Made by a program: the position numbers and the translations under genes | Shown here: positions 41,433-50,325 of the stretch, in pieces | Position numbering within the stretch: the stretch's first letter is position 1 | Layout: every line of letters begins with the position of its first letter | The notes under the pieces: model-generated | What the model was told of the DNA's origin: nothing | Database searches by the model: none | The model's input: only the letters and a program-made list of their open reading frames with translations | NCBI GenBank assembly: GCA_017550525.1 | Contig: JAFZOU010000016.1 | Coordinates: forward strand, 1 to 57,090 | Source: Bacteroidales bacterium | Lineage (GTDB): Bacteria > Bacteroidota > Bacteroidia > Bacteroidales > UBA932 | Length of the DNA stretch: 57,090 nt | Direction of reading: 5' to 3'

Positions 41433-42880
41433 TATTTATCTGAGCATTCGTCCTTGGAAAGATCCTCTGCAAGGATTTCTGCTTCTACCAGTTCAGGGGT
41501 CTCCTTCTGGACATTGGGAAGCTCCAGGCCATAGCCCTTGCCGCCGTTTCCAACCTTGTCCTCAATCTTGAGGAGGAAGGTGAGGATGAATGCCATCACG
41601 CCGAAGCTTGAGAAGATGAGCATGGGGGCAAGGTAGCCGCCGGTTGCCTCAAGGACCTTGCCTATAAGCAGCGGAACAAGGCAGAGGCCGATATTCTGCA
41701 CCCAGAAGATAAGGCAGTATGCGCTTCCCAGAACCTTAGCGTCCACAATCTTTGTTACGGAAGGCCACAGGGCGGCAGGCACCATGGAGAAACTCACGCC
41801 AAGGATGGCGATAAGGGTAACTGCAAGCCACTTGCTGGGGAATGCGGGAAGAAGGAATGCAAAACTGAGGTGGCACACGATCATGATGACGGCGCCGCCC
41901 ATAAGCATTGTTGCGCCCTTTCCCTTGAAGTCCAGGAAGCCCGCCAGGATGGGGGTGAGGATCATGGCAAGGATGGGGAAGAAGCTGAACAGCTGCGCTG
42001 CCGATGCTGCATCAATCCCAAGAGTTGTCTCCAGGAAGTTGGGAGCGTAACGCTGGAACGGGAAGATGGCGCTGTAATAAAGCACGCACATGATAGCGAC
42101 AATCCAGAACATCTTGCTGGAAAGCACGGTTCCAAGGTCTGAAACCTTGAATTCGTCCTCGGGGTCTGCGCCGGGAACGCCCTTGCCGGAGGCAATGAGC
42201 TGGGCGTCGAACTTACGGTCAAGCACGCAGAAAACGCAGTAGAAGATAAGGCCGATTGCAACCAGCGCGGCGCAGAACGCCACGGGAGCCACAATTGAAT
42301 TGTCAAATTTGGCCGATATAAGCGGAACAATCCACATCACCCCGAACACGCCAAGGCGGGCGATAGCCATCTCCAGGCCCATAGCCAGGGCCTTTTCCTT
42401 GCCGTCGAACCACTTTGCAATGGCTTTGGAAACGGTGGTGCCGGCCATTTCGCAGCCGCAGCCGAAGATCATGAATCCAAGGCTAGCCATCTTGGCACTG
42501 CCGGGCATTGAAACCCACCAACTGTTGAGCCACTCGCAGAAAGCCGTGGTCTGGAACCAGTCCGATATACCCACAAACTTGATTGCGGCGCCAACAACCA
42601 TAAGGCTGGCGCTCAGGACACCCGTGAAGCGGATGCCCATCTTGTCCAGGATGATGCCCGCAAGGATGAGGAAACCGCATACGTTGAGGATGTATTCAGA
42701 TGCCGCATATGTTCCAAAAGTGCCGCTGGACCAGCCTCTTGCGCTTTCCACCAGGGACTTAAGCGGGGACATCACGTCCACGAACATATACGCAAAGAAC
42801 ATCATTGATGCAATCAGGACCAGCGCCGACCAGCGGGCCACAGGATTGTCGTTCAGGAATTTGTACACTTTTTCTGACAT
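41432..42880 (-). CDS. MFS transporter
   Basis: 482 residues with about 12 helices; LAGIILDKMGIRFTG after helix 2 and LAGFLDFKGKGATM in the second half are MFS loop motifs. The sequence GCGCEMAGTTVSKAIAKWF(D/R)G is shared with the next gene (GLGSEIAGTAVTRSIAKWF), so they are tandem paralogues. The central loop is short (DRKFDAQLIASGKGVPGADPEDEF) and lacks the insert seen in its partner. First gene of the pair; I found no convincing −7 box in the 196-nt divergent gap. Substrate unknown. Confidence 0.9.
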   Translation of the reverse strand: MSEKVYKFLNDNPVARWSALVLIASMMFFAYMFVDVMSPLKSLVESARGWSSGTFGTYAASEYILNVCGFLILAGIILDKMGIRFTGVLSASLMVVGAAIKFVGISDWFQTTAFCEWLNSWWVSMPGSAKMASLGFMIFGCGCEMAGTTVSKAIAKWFDGKEKALAMGLEMAIARLGVFGVMWIVPLISAKFDNSIVAPVAFCAALVAIGLIFYCVFCVLDRKFDAQLIASGKGVPGADPEDEFKVSDLGTVLSSKMFWIVAIMCVLYYSAIFPFQRYAPNFLETTLGIDAASAAQLFSFFPILAMILTPILAGFLDFKGKGATMLMGGAVIMIVCHLSFAFLLPAFPSKWLAVTLIAILGVSFSMVPAALWPSVTKIVDAKVLGSAYCLIFWVQNIGLCLVPLLIGKVLEATGGYLAPMLIFSSFGVMAFILTFLLKIEDKVGNGGKGYGLELPNVQKETPELVEAEILAEDLSKDECSDK

Positions 42881-43008
42881 ATCTTGTTTTGTTTATTTTC
42901 CGGACCGCTAAATTAACTATTTTTTTTCTTCTTTCGAGTCGAAAATCTAGACAAATTCTGGACAAAGTGGTCATATTCACCACAACTTGTTATTTATTAA
43001 TGCGTTAC

Positions 43009-43024
43009 TATTGTATTTACAATA
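43009..43024. promoter_or_regulatory. operator-like palindrome over the −33 region of the fimbrillin cluster promoter
   Basis: TATTGTA-TT-TACAATA is a perfect inverted repeat and contains the TTG used as −33 element. A looser palindrome, GTGGT-N7-ACCAC, lies further upstream at 42967–42983. A repressor or activator site is likely but unproven. Confidence 0.5.
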
Positions 43025-43041
43025 CATAGTAATTATATTTG
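43011..43041 (+). promoter_or_regulatory. promoter of the BACON/fimbrillin cluster
   Basis: TTG (43011–43013), 20 nt, then TATATTTG (43034–43041), a perfect TAnnTTTG box, 36 nt before the ATG at 43077. It appears to be the only promoter for the five-gene run to the terminator at 54751. Confidence 0.7.
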
Positions 43042-43076
43042 TGAGAACATAGCCAAATCCACAATCAATTAATAAT

Positions 43077-44900
43077 ATGTTAGTTACCCAATTTAAGCAA
43101 TTTCTGGGCGTCCTGGTGGCGTTTCTCGCTCTTGTGTCGTGCGAGGCCATCTCTGTTCAGGCAAACCTGAACGTGACGCCCAAGACGGTATCAGCCCCTC
43201 CGGAAGGAGGCTCCTACACCGTTGCTTTCACAGCCGGGGTAGCGTGGGAAACCTCCACTTCGGCAGACTGGATTCACATCTCTCCTGCAAGCGGTGAATC
43301 CGGAGACATCACCATTACCATCACGGTAGATCCCAACCCTACCACGGAGCCCCGCTCCGCCGGCGTCCAGGTCACTGCGCCTGAATATAAGGTTACGGAA
43401 ACCGTGGCGGTGAGTCAGGAGGGCAAACCCGCGCCCCCGGCAGCAACCCTGTCCCTGTCGGCAGAGAGTTCTACCCGCCCCTATTCCGCCGGATCGGCCA
43501 TCATTACCGTGAATTCCAACAGGGATTGGACAGCAGAAAGCAATGCCGACTGGCTTACTGTGGACCCTTCAAGCGGAGAAGCCGGCCAGACACAGGTTAC
43601 TATGACTGCCCTGGAAAACACAATGGACCAGCCGCGTTCTGCCGCCATTACCTTTAAGGCGGAGGATCTTGTAAAGACGTACACCCTTACTCAGGAGGCA
43701 CGTCCGGCAGCGTCAATAGACCTGTCAACGGGTTCACAGCTCTTTGCTGCGGAAGGCGGAGAATACACGATGATCGTAAACTCCAACCGCGCCTGGACTG
43801 TCACTAACGCTTCACAATGGGTGAGCATAGATCCTATGAGGGGAGAGGCCGGATCGGCCAGCATTAAAGTGAAGGCCGTGGCAAATACGGATTATGAGAG
43901 CCGCACCGCTACCGTTGAGTTTGTGGCCGATGATGCCAAGGCAACCCTGGTAATCACCCAGCTTGCCGCTCAGAAGGATCCTGATCCTTACGTTACGGTT
44001 TCATCACAGCAGCTCACCGTACCCGCTGCGGGCGGCACGCTCAGCATAATACTCAACTCAAACAGGGCCTGGTCAAGCTCTAAGGACGTAAACTGGGTGT
44101 CGGTAAGCCCCGTAGAAGGCATTACCGGAATCTCTGAAGTGGCAATTACTGTTGCCCAGAACAGTGATACTCAGGACCGCGTGGGCGTCATTGTATTTGC
44201 GGCAGGCACCGCAACGGCCAGCGTGTCAATACTCCAGAAGGGCGCCACGCCTACTGAGAATCCCGACGACCCTGAGCAGGATCCCTCGCTGGATCTGTCT
44301 ACCAGCTCGATAGTCCTTCCTGCGGAAGAATCACAGTCGTCATTCACCATTATGACAAACCGTGACTGGTCACTCTCTACCCAGTCGTCCTGGATCCATC
44401 CGGCTGTAAGCTCCGGAGAAGCCGGCACCGTGCAGGTTAGTTTCTCGGCCGATGCCAACCCGGATGAAATTGAGCGCACCGGCAAGATCTACGTAAATGC
44501 GGGAGGGCTCACTAAAGTCCTTAACATCACCCAGCAGGCCAAGGAGCCGGAACCGGAACCTCAGGTAGACCTTTCCGTCCTTTCCCTCTCCTTCACGGAA
44601 GAAGGTGGCACCAGCCAGGCGGCGGTCATTTCAGACACGCCCTGGACGGCAAGCTGCAGCGCCAACTGGGTAAGCTTCACCCCCCGAAGCGGTAACGCCG
44701 GAACCACAACTATCCAGGTAACCGTCCAGGCCAACAGCACCAACGCAGACCGCACTGCAGAAATCATCATCACCGCCGGAACAACTTCCGTACGTCTTAC
44801 GATCAACCAGAAAGCCAAGGACCAGCAGGGTATGGGCGGCATCACAGGTGAAGTCCTTCCTTGGGATGACGGCGGAGAAGCAGGCTTCCATCAAGAATAA
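43077..44900 (+). CDS. lipoprotein with six BACON domains
   Basis: 607 residues. An SPII signal ends ALVSC (Cys22), so it should be anchored to the outer membrane, probably surface-exposed. Six repeats of about 90 residues follow (from about 28, 123, 213, 305, 403 and 498). Each has the BACON pattern: a strand like NSNRDWTAESNADWLTVDP, SGEAG, a strand, an R-(S/T)A turn and a final (L/I)TQ. BACON domains are linked to carbohydrate or mucin binding in Bacteroidota. The last 20 residues (GGITGEVLPWDDGGEAGF) resemble fimbrillin C-termini. First gene of the cluster; the next starts 14 nt later. Confidence 0.88.
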   Translation: MLVTQFKQFLGVLVAFLALVSCEAISVQANLNVTPKTVSAPPEGGSYTVAFTAGVAWETSTSADWIHISPASGESGDITITITVDPNPTTEPRSAGVQVTAPEYKVTETVAVSQEGKPAPPAATLSLSAESSTRPYSAGSAIITVNSNRDWTAESNADWLTVDPSSGEAGQTQVTMTALENTMDQPRSAAITFKAEDLVKTYTLTQEARPAASIDLSTGSQLFAAEGGEYTMIVNSNRAWTVTNASQWVSIDPMRGEAGSASIKVKAVANTDYESRTATVEFVADDAKATLVITQLAAQKDPDPYVTVSSQQLTVPAAGGTLSIILNSNRAWSSSKDVNWVSVSPVEGITGISEVAITVAQNSDTQDRVGVIVFAAGTATASVSILQKGATPTENPDDPEQDPSLDLSTSSIVLPAEESQSSFTIMTNRDWSLSTQSSWIHPAVSSGEAGTVQVSFSADANPDEIERTGKIYVNAGGLTKVLNITQQAKEPEPEPQVDLSVLSLSFTEEGGTSQAAVISDTPWTASCSANWVSFTPRSGNAGTTTIQVTVQANSTNADRTAEIIITAGTTSVRLTINQKAKDQQGMGGITGEVLPWDDGGEAGFHQE

Positions 44901-44914
44901 TAAAAGTACCGCAT

Positions 44915-47320
44915 ATGAGAAAATCACTATTCATCCCGGCATTGATAGCCCTCCTCACGGGGGTTTCCTGCCAGGTGCTGGAAGATCCCTCCGGAAAGGA
45001 TGATTCTCTGCTCAAGGAGATTGTCATCACCGGTACGGTGGGAGATTTCACAAAGATTTCGGAGGCGGGCTTCGACAACGGTGACGTGGCAGGCCTTTCA
45101 ATCGGCCAGCCAGTAGGCGCGTCAAACGTGCCCATTACCTATGCCGGAGGCTCGTTCACTCCGTCCTACACCCTCTATTGGGCGCAGGGGCAGGCCAATG
45201 ACCAGAAGGCCGATTTCGCCGCCACCTTCCCATATCAGCAGGATGCAAACCTGCTGGAGGGCTTCAGCTTCACGGTCAAGACAGACCAGAGTGCAGACGG
45301 CGCTGTGGCGGCCTCGGACCTCCTTACCGCCCACACCCAGGCCTCCCCGGCCGACCAGACGGTAAAGCTCAGCTTCGGCCACGCTCTCTCAAGAATCCTC
45401 TTTGACATAGACGCAACCGATACAGGCGCCGGCATCCAGTCCGTGGTACTGGAGGGCGTCCAGACATCGGCCAATGTCAATATCCTCCGCGGTAGCGCAG
45501 TTGCTACGGGAGAGGCTTCCGTTGTTAAGGCAGGCCGTGACGGCAATTTCCTTGTGGCCGTCGTGGCACCCCAGACCGCAAGCCCGGCCGTGCTCATCAC
45601 TACGGACAAGGGCAAACAGCTCAGATATGTCCCGGATGAACCTCTCAGCCTGGTTCCCGGCAAGCAGATTGTTGCACGCATAGTCATTGAAAACGACGCC
45701 GTGGTATCATTTGTGGCCGAGATCACGCCCTGGACCACCAAGGAGGTTTATATGGGCGGCGGCGGTTCCGGAGAAACCGGAGAGCACAGCTGGCAGATTA
45801 TCTACGGCGGAGAAGACGGAGCAGAATATGTGGATATGGAACTCCAGGCCGATGGTACATACACCGCCAGGCTTGACGGCTGTCCTTATTTCTGCCTTAT
45901 CCGTGACGAAGAGTATTACTTTGGCTCTGTCATTAACACCAACCAGTTCCATTACGGTGTGACTGTTTATTATGACAGCATAGAGATTCCTCTCATCCTT
46001 ATTGACAAGACAGACCTGAACAATGACGTTGCACACGTTATCAGGGTACGTAACGGATCCACGGAAAGAAGTGCAATGGTTGTTCTGGACCCTGCCAAAT
46101 ACGTCATTACCCTTAAACCCATTCCCCATAGCTGGGAGCCCCTTGGAAAGGGTAAGTTCATAGACGGCTTCCTATACGACCGTTTTGTATCATATCCTGA
46201 AGAGGTGGAAGTAGATATTGATGCCGATGCCGCTTATCCCGGCACCTACCGCATCCGCAACCCTTACAAGAATTCAAGCTGGTTCCAGGATGGTTCGGAG
46301 CTTACTTATGAAGACGGCGGAGAACTGATTTTCAATATCTCCGATGATGAAGTCTGGTTCAGCGACACCTATACTGGTGTGAAGTTGAAGAGCGGCAGCC
46401 GTATTTTCGCGGCATCATTGGTTAATGACATTTGGTGGTGGGCAGGTATGGAGTATCCTTGTGGAGAGTATGATGCAGCCAAAGGTTTTATTTCTTTCCC
46501 GGATTTCGCTGCTATTCACTATGGTCGTATGGATAACCCGGACAACGGCATGTCAGGCGTCTTCTCCGCCAACCGTTTGGGAATGATGTCCATAACCCTT
46601 CCCGGCGGTACACGCCCCGTGAAGTATGACACCCTGGAAAACATCAATTCCTGGGTTGAAGAAAACCAGCTCCGGATAGAGTTCTATGCTGGATTTGAGG
46701 TTGCTTCCGTAGAATATGCCTCAGTGGCCGGAATAGTATCGGCCGCAGAGCTGCCTGCAGGTACGGAGTTTATGACTTTGCCCACCCTCCTTTCCGGACA
46801 GTACAACTCGTTTGGAGTGCCGGTAATCAACAACGGCACGTTCACCGTTGTCCTGAAGGCTGTGAGCAAGTATGGCACAAGCACTCTTTATACTATAATA
46901 AAGAATGAGGCCTACGATCGTTGGATTGGAGACTGGGACGGTTTTGAAATCCTTGAGAAAGAGCCGGGTGTTTTAGTGGCCAGGGATGGCTATATAAACG
47001 GTCAACCTTTAGATATGCCCCTTGAGTTTGACCAGTCTACCGGTAACCTTCTTTACAAATACGCCGTTCTGGATATAGATTATAAGGATTATTTTTTCTT
47101 TATCTCCGGCGTCACCGAAGACGGTTATTACTGCCAGGATCCTTCTGTAACAATTGCCACCTTCCAGTGGATGGGAGATGATACCGCACAGATTAATCCC
47201 GGAGTATACAACGGATCGCCTATTGTCAGGTTCGGTATTTATGCTATGCTTCCTGAGGAAGGAGTAGTAGACTCTCAGGAGGCCAGTCTCCCGATGAAAA
47301 TCAGCAAATACACAAGATAG
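44915..47320 (+). CDS. fimbrillin-family lipoprotein with long C-terminal repeat region
   Basis: 801 residues. Lipobox Cys19 (TGVSC). Residues about 33–285 fit a fimbrillin (Mfa-like) fold: FTKISEAGFDNGDVAGLSIG near the start, DLLTAHTQASPADQTVKLSFGHALSRILFDI in the middle and AEITPWTTKEVYMGGGG at the end. The remaining 500 residues contain a unit WEPLGKGKFIDGF...GTYRIRNPYKNSSWF that is also found in the next protein, plus beta-rich segments. No catalytic motif seen. Probably a pilus-tip or surface adhesin type protein. Next gene after 31 nt. Confidence 0.8.
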   Translation: MRKSLFIPALIALLTGVSCQVLEDPSGKDDSLLKEIVITGTVGDFTKISEAGFDNGDVAGLSIGQPVGASNVPITYAGGSFTPSYTLYWAQGQANDQKADFAATFPYQQDANLLEGFSFTVKTDQSADGAVAASDLLTAHTQASPADQTVKLSFGHALSRILFDIDATDTGAGIQSVVLEGVQTSANVNILRGSAVATGEASVVKAGRDGNFLVAVVAPQTASPAVLITTDKGKQLRYVPDEPLSLVPGKQIVARIVIENDAVVSFVAEITPWTTKEVYMGGGGSGETGEHSWQIIYGGEDGAEYVDMELQADGTYTARLDGCPYFCLIRDEEYYFGSVINTNQFHYGVTVYYDSIEIPLILIDKTDLNNDVAHVIRVRNGSTERSAMVVLDPAKYVITLKPIPHSWEPLGKGKFIDGFLYDRFVSYPEEVEVDIDADAAYPGTYRIRNPYKNSSWFQDGSELTYEDGGELIFNISDDEVWFSDTYTGVKLKSGSRIFAASLVNDIWWWAGMEYPCGEYDAAKGFISFPDFAAIHYGRMDNPDNGMSGVFSANRLGMMSITLPGGTRPVKYDTLENINSWVEENQLRIEFYAGFEVASVEYASVAGIVSAAELPAGTEFMTLPTLLSGQYNSFGVPVINNGTFTVVLKAVSKYGTSTLYTIIKNEAYDRWIGDWDGFEILEKEPGVLVARDGYINGQPLDMPLEFDQSTGNLLYKYAVLDIDYKDYFFFISGVTEDGYYCQDPSVTIATFQWMGDDTAQINPGVYNGSPIVRFGIYAMLPEEGVVDSQEASLPMKISKYTR

Positions 47321-47351
47321 ACCCACTCACAGAAGATAATAATTACACAAT

Positions 47352-50321
47352 ATGAAAGCATATAGCTACCTTTTAACCGTTCTTTCCGTCTGCGCAGTCG
47401 CAATTGGCTGCCAGAGTGAGGAAGGCACCAAAGACCAGGGGCCGGTGAAGGAAATCTCCTTCAAGGCCGGCCTTGGCAAGTATGAGGTCAAGGCTACGGA
47501 CACTGCCTTCGAGCAGGGCGATGTAGTGGGCCTTTTTGCAGCAGCTCCCGTTGAGGCGGAAAACATTGCCTTAACCTGGGACGGAGAAACCGTAAAGCCG
47601 GCTCAGCCCATTTACTGGGGGGCCGACCAGGCAGGAGACCAGGCATCGGCCTTCTATGCCTATTATCCTTATTCAGGGCAGGTGAACCAGACGGAGTTCC
47701 TGTTCTCTGTTCCGGCCGACCAGAGCACGGAGGCCGCCTATAAGGCCGCAGACCTTCTCACTGCATCGGCCCTTGGAACGCCGGACGTTGGAGAGGTTTA
47801 CCTGCGTTTTGCCCATCAGCTCACCAGGATCATCATGGAAATAGACGCTTCGGCCTATGAATCGGAGATTGTATCCGTAGAACTTGACGGCCTGTACCTC
47901 CAGACCGAGGTTGATCTTACCGTCCCTTGCGTGAATATCCCTGAGAATGCTCAGCGCGGGAAGGTCAAGGCCGCTCCTCTGGCGAAGGCCGACGGCACCA
48001 AAGCCTGGGGCGTGATTGTACCTCCGGACGAGGACGTTGAACTTCTCACCCTCAAGGTTACCCTTGCAAATGGAGAGGAACTTTCTATCTCCCAGGAGGG
48101 CATTTGCCTTGAAGAAGGCGTAAGCTACACGGTAAAGGTTCTGCTTGACGAGTCTTCTATGCCCGTGGGCTTTGAATTTGAGGTATTTGACTGGATTGAA
48201 GCCGGATACGTCTACTTTGGCAAGGGTTCTGATCCCGGCACTTGGGAGCACGTCTGGGCGGTTGAAACCTATGACAACAGGATTCAGATGGAGCAGGGCG
48301 AAGACGGCCTTTATTATGCCTCCCTCTCCGGCAACGGCAATTTTGAATTCCGCATTGTGCGTGAAGACACCGGCAGTCGTTGGGGCCAGGCTGTGTACTA
48401 TTATATGGAGGTGGGCAAGGAAGGAGTTGAAACAGTTATCGCCCCCAACGACAACTGGATGTATGCTTACAGTGAGACCGGTGGTATTCAGCTCATCCTT
48501 GATGCCGTACGCAAAGTCCTTTACCTGAAGCCTGCACAGCGTGAATGGGTATCTCTTGGTACGGGAAAGATGATAGAATCCGTTGTGTGTGAGATGTACG
48601 GTTACCCTCATACTGAAATAGATGTGGAGATTCAGAAAGACGCCAATACGGATACTTACCGTATTGTCAACCCTTACAAGAACTGGCCGTACAGACAGTA
48701 TCTTGACGGCAACGCGGAAGGAGAAATGATTCTCGCAAGCAAGGGTGACGGAAGATATTATATTCAGTACAGTGACATTGGTTTGAGCTCTGAGAAAGAA
48801 GGTGACATTGCCATTGTGGGCCTTGTTCCGGAGAATGGCTTCGATAATATCTCCAGCTACGGATACTACGAACAGAAGTACGGCTCCATCCAGTTCTATG
48901 ATTATGTAGGCATATCTTTCTCTAATTACGGCACATATAAGTCCAACACTGAAGGGATGTTGACCATTACCCTGCCCGGTTTTGAAAGGACACGGTATTA
49001 CTATGAGTTGAAGATAGAAATGTTGGAGCAGTTCGTGGATGAAGCAGGGCAGACCTGGGTATCGCTGAGCGTTTTCACCGGTATGGATGTCACAGGTCTC
49101 CGTTACGGAGTATACTTTGGAAAATTATCCCGCGAGCAAGTCTACGGCCAGGGAGGTGTCTATGAAGATGTGATGGCTAACGGTATAGAGGTGGAAAATG
49201 TCCCTGACGGATGGGTAAACATCAATCTGCCTGTTTCCCAGACCGGAACTTACACCATAGTCTTAGACGAAGATGTTATGGGTATACCTCACTATTCCGG
49301 CCTGTTTGACACGCACGGAATTGTGATAGAAGGGGATGAGGCTCCGGAACTCAGCGTTTCCGTTGAGGTCACCCCCAATCCATATTTCCCCGAGAGCGAC
49401 GCCTCCGTCAATTATTTCTTCTCCAACCCCGAAGAAATGTGGGTGATTGTTATGGAAAAGGCTTTTCTTGAGGCCGATGGAATCACGGATGACAGTATCT
49501 ACGATTATACCCTTTCCAACGGCAATCAACTGAGTAAGTACACCTACGACGAAGAAACCGGAGGAACCCTCACGGTGAAAGACCTTGTTCCGGACACCGA
49601 TTACGTGGCGGCTATAGCCGGGACGGACAGTTTCGGCCAGATGGGCTGGGATGTTGTAGAGTTCAGGACAGCCCCGGAACCCGCTTTTGAGGAGATGGGC
49701 TATGGCAGTTTCGCGGATTACTGGACCTGGGGAGAAGGTTCTGTCTCCGTAGATATATTGGGTGCCGGAGACGTCCCTTCACGTTACCGTCTTATGTATC
49801 CTTACGCCGCCCACTGGTCCGGTCTCAGTCCGGGAGATTATTTCTCGGATGACTGGTATTACACCGGAGAGGAAACGCCTTACATAGATTTCTTTATTGA
49901 CGGAGACGACATCCATTACAAGGATTTCTATAATGGGGAATGCTACGAAGGTTATGGTCCCATTATGTTCAGGTGCTTTGACAGTTACGGCAATTTCCTC
50001 CCCGGCAATACAAAGATCACGGAGGGTGTTTACAATTTGGCGCCCCACCTGCGTCTTGCCTGGTCTACGTCTTATTACAATTGCTCCAATTACTGGGCGC
50101 AGATATATATTGTAATGCCCGGATATGAGTATACACCTTCTTCCTCCGGAGCACCTGCAAAGATGTCGGTCCGCAGCGGTATGAGTTCCGGCCCTCTGGC
50201 CCCCGTTACGGCAATACGCCCCGTCACCGGAGAGCGTTCGCTCAAACGCCATATGCTTAAAGGCGGAAAATCGGCCCCCAGGGCTCAGGAAGCAAGTCGT
50301 TCACTGGAGATAATCAAGTAA
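47352..50321 (+). CDS. fimbrillin-family lipoprotein with NPY-type repeats, FN3-like domain and basic tail
   Basis: 989 residues. Lipobox Cys20 (VAIGC) followed by acidic QSEEGTKDQ, which suits surface export. Residues about 30–290 are fimbrillin-like (YEVKATDTAFEQGDVVGLF; AADLLTASALG...VYLRFAHQLTRIIMEI; FEVFDWIEAGYVYFG). Then come a W-SLGTGKMI...DTYRIVNPYKNW unit shared with the upstream gene, an FN3-like domain (about 675–775) and a second such unit (MGYGSFADYWTW...SRYRLMYPY). The last 45 residues are unusually basic (RSGMSSG...RSLKRHMLKGGK...SRSLEIIK). Next gene after 4 nt. Confidence 0.8.
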   Translation: MKAYSYLLTVLSVCAVAIGCQSEEGTKDQGPVKEISFKAGLGKYEVKATDTAFEQGDVVGLFAAAPVEAENIALTWDGETVKPAQPIYWGADQAGDQASAFYAYYPYSGQVNQTEFLFSVPADQSTEAAYKAADLLTASALGTPDVGEVYLRFAHQLTRIIMEIDASAYESEIVSVELDGLYLQTEVDLTVPCVNIPENAQRGKVKAAPLAKADGTKAWGVIVPPDEDVELLTLKVTLANGEELSISQEGICLEEGVSYTVKVLLDESSMPVGFEFEVFDWIEAGYVYFGKGSDPGTWEHVWAVETYDNRIQMEQGEDGLYYASLSGNGNFEFRIVREDTGSRWGQAVYYYMEVGKEGVETVIAPNDNWMYAYSETGGIQLILDAVRKVLYLKPAQREWVSLGTGKMIESVVCEMYGYPHTEIDVEIQKDANTDTYRIVNPYKNWPYRQYLDGNAEGEMILASKGDGRYYIQYSDIGLSSEKEGDIAIVGLVPENGFDNISSYGYYEQKYGSIQFYDYVGISFSNYGTYKSNTEGMLTITLPGFERTRYYYELKIEMLEQFVDEAGQTWVSLSVFTGMDVTGLRYGVYFGKLSREQVYGQGGVYEDVMANGIEVENVPDGWVNINLPVSQTGTYTIVLDEDVMGIPHYSGLFDTHGIVIEGDEAPELSVSVEVTPNPYFPESDASVNYFFSNPEEMWVIVMEKAFLEADGITDDSIYDYTLSNGNQLSKYTYDEETGGTLTVKDLVPDTDYVAAIAGTDSFGQMGWDVVEFRTAPEPAFEEMGYGSFADYWTWGEGSVSVDILGAGDVPSRYRLMYPYAAHWSGLSPGDYFSDDWYYTGEETPYIDFFIDGDDIHYKDFYNGECYEGYGPIMFRCFDSYGNFLPGNTKITEGVYNLAPHLRLAWSTSYYNCSNYWAQIYIVMPGYEYTPSSSGAPAKMSVRSGMSSGPLAPVTAIRPVTGERSLKRHMLKGGKSAPRAQEASRSLEIIK

Positions 50322-50325
50322 GTTT

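Noticed and set aside
42881-43076. Invertible promoter switch for the fimbrillin cluster
   Set aside because: The gap contains palindromes but no pair of matching inverted repeats flanking the promoter, and no invertase gene is near.
43077-44900. Repeated segments as a possible CRISPR array
   Set aside because: Repeats are protein-level BACON domains of about 90 residues with diverged DNA, not short identical repeats with spacers. No CRISPR array was seen anywhere in the window.
47673-48611. 312-codon frame opposite a fimbrillin-family gene
   Set aside because: Antisense to a protein with a clear lipobox and repeat units; no known fold.
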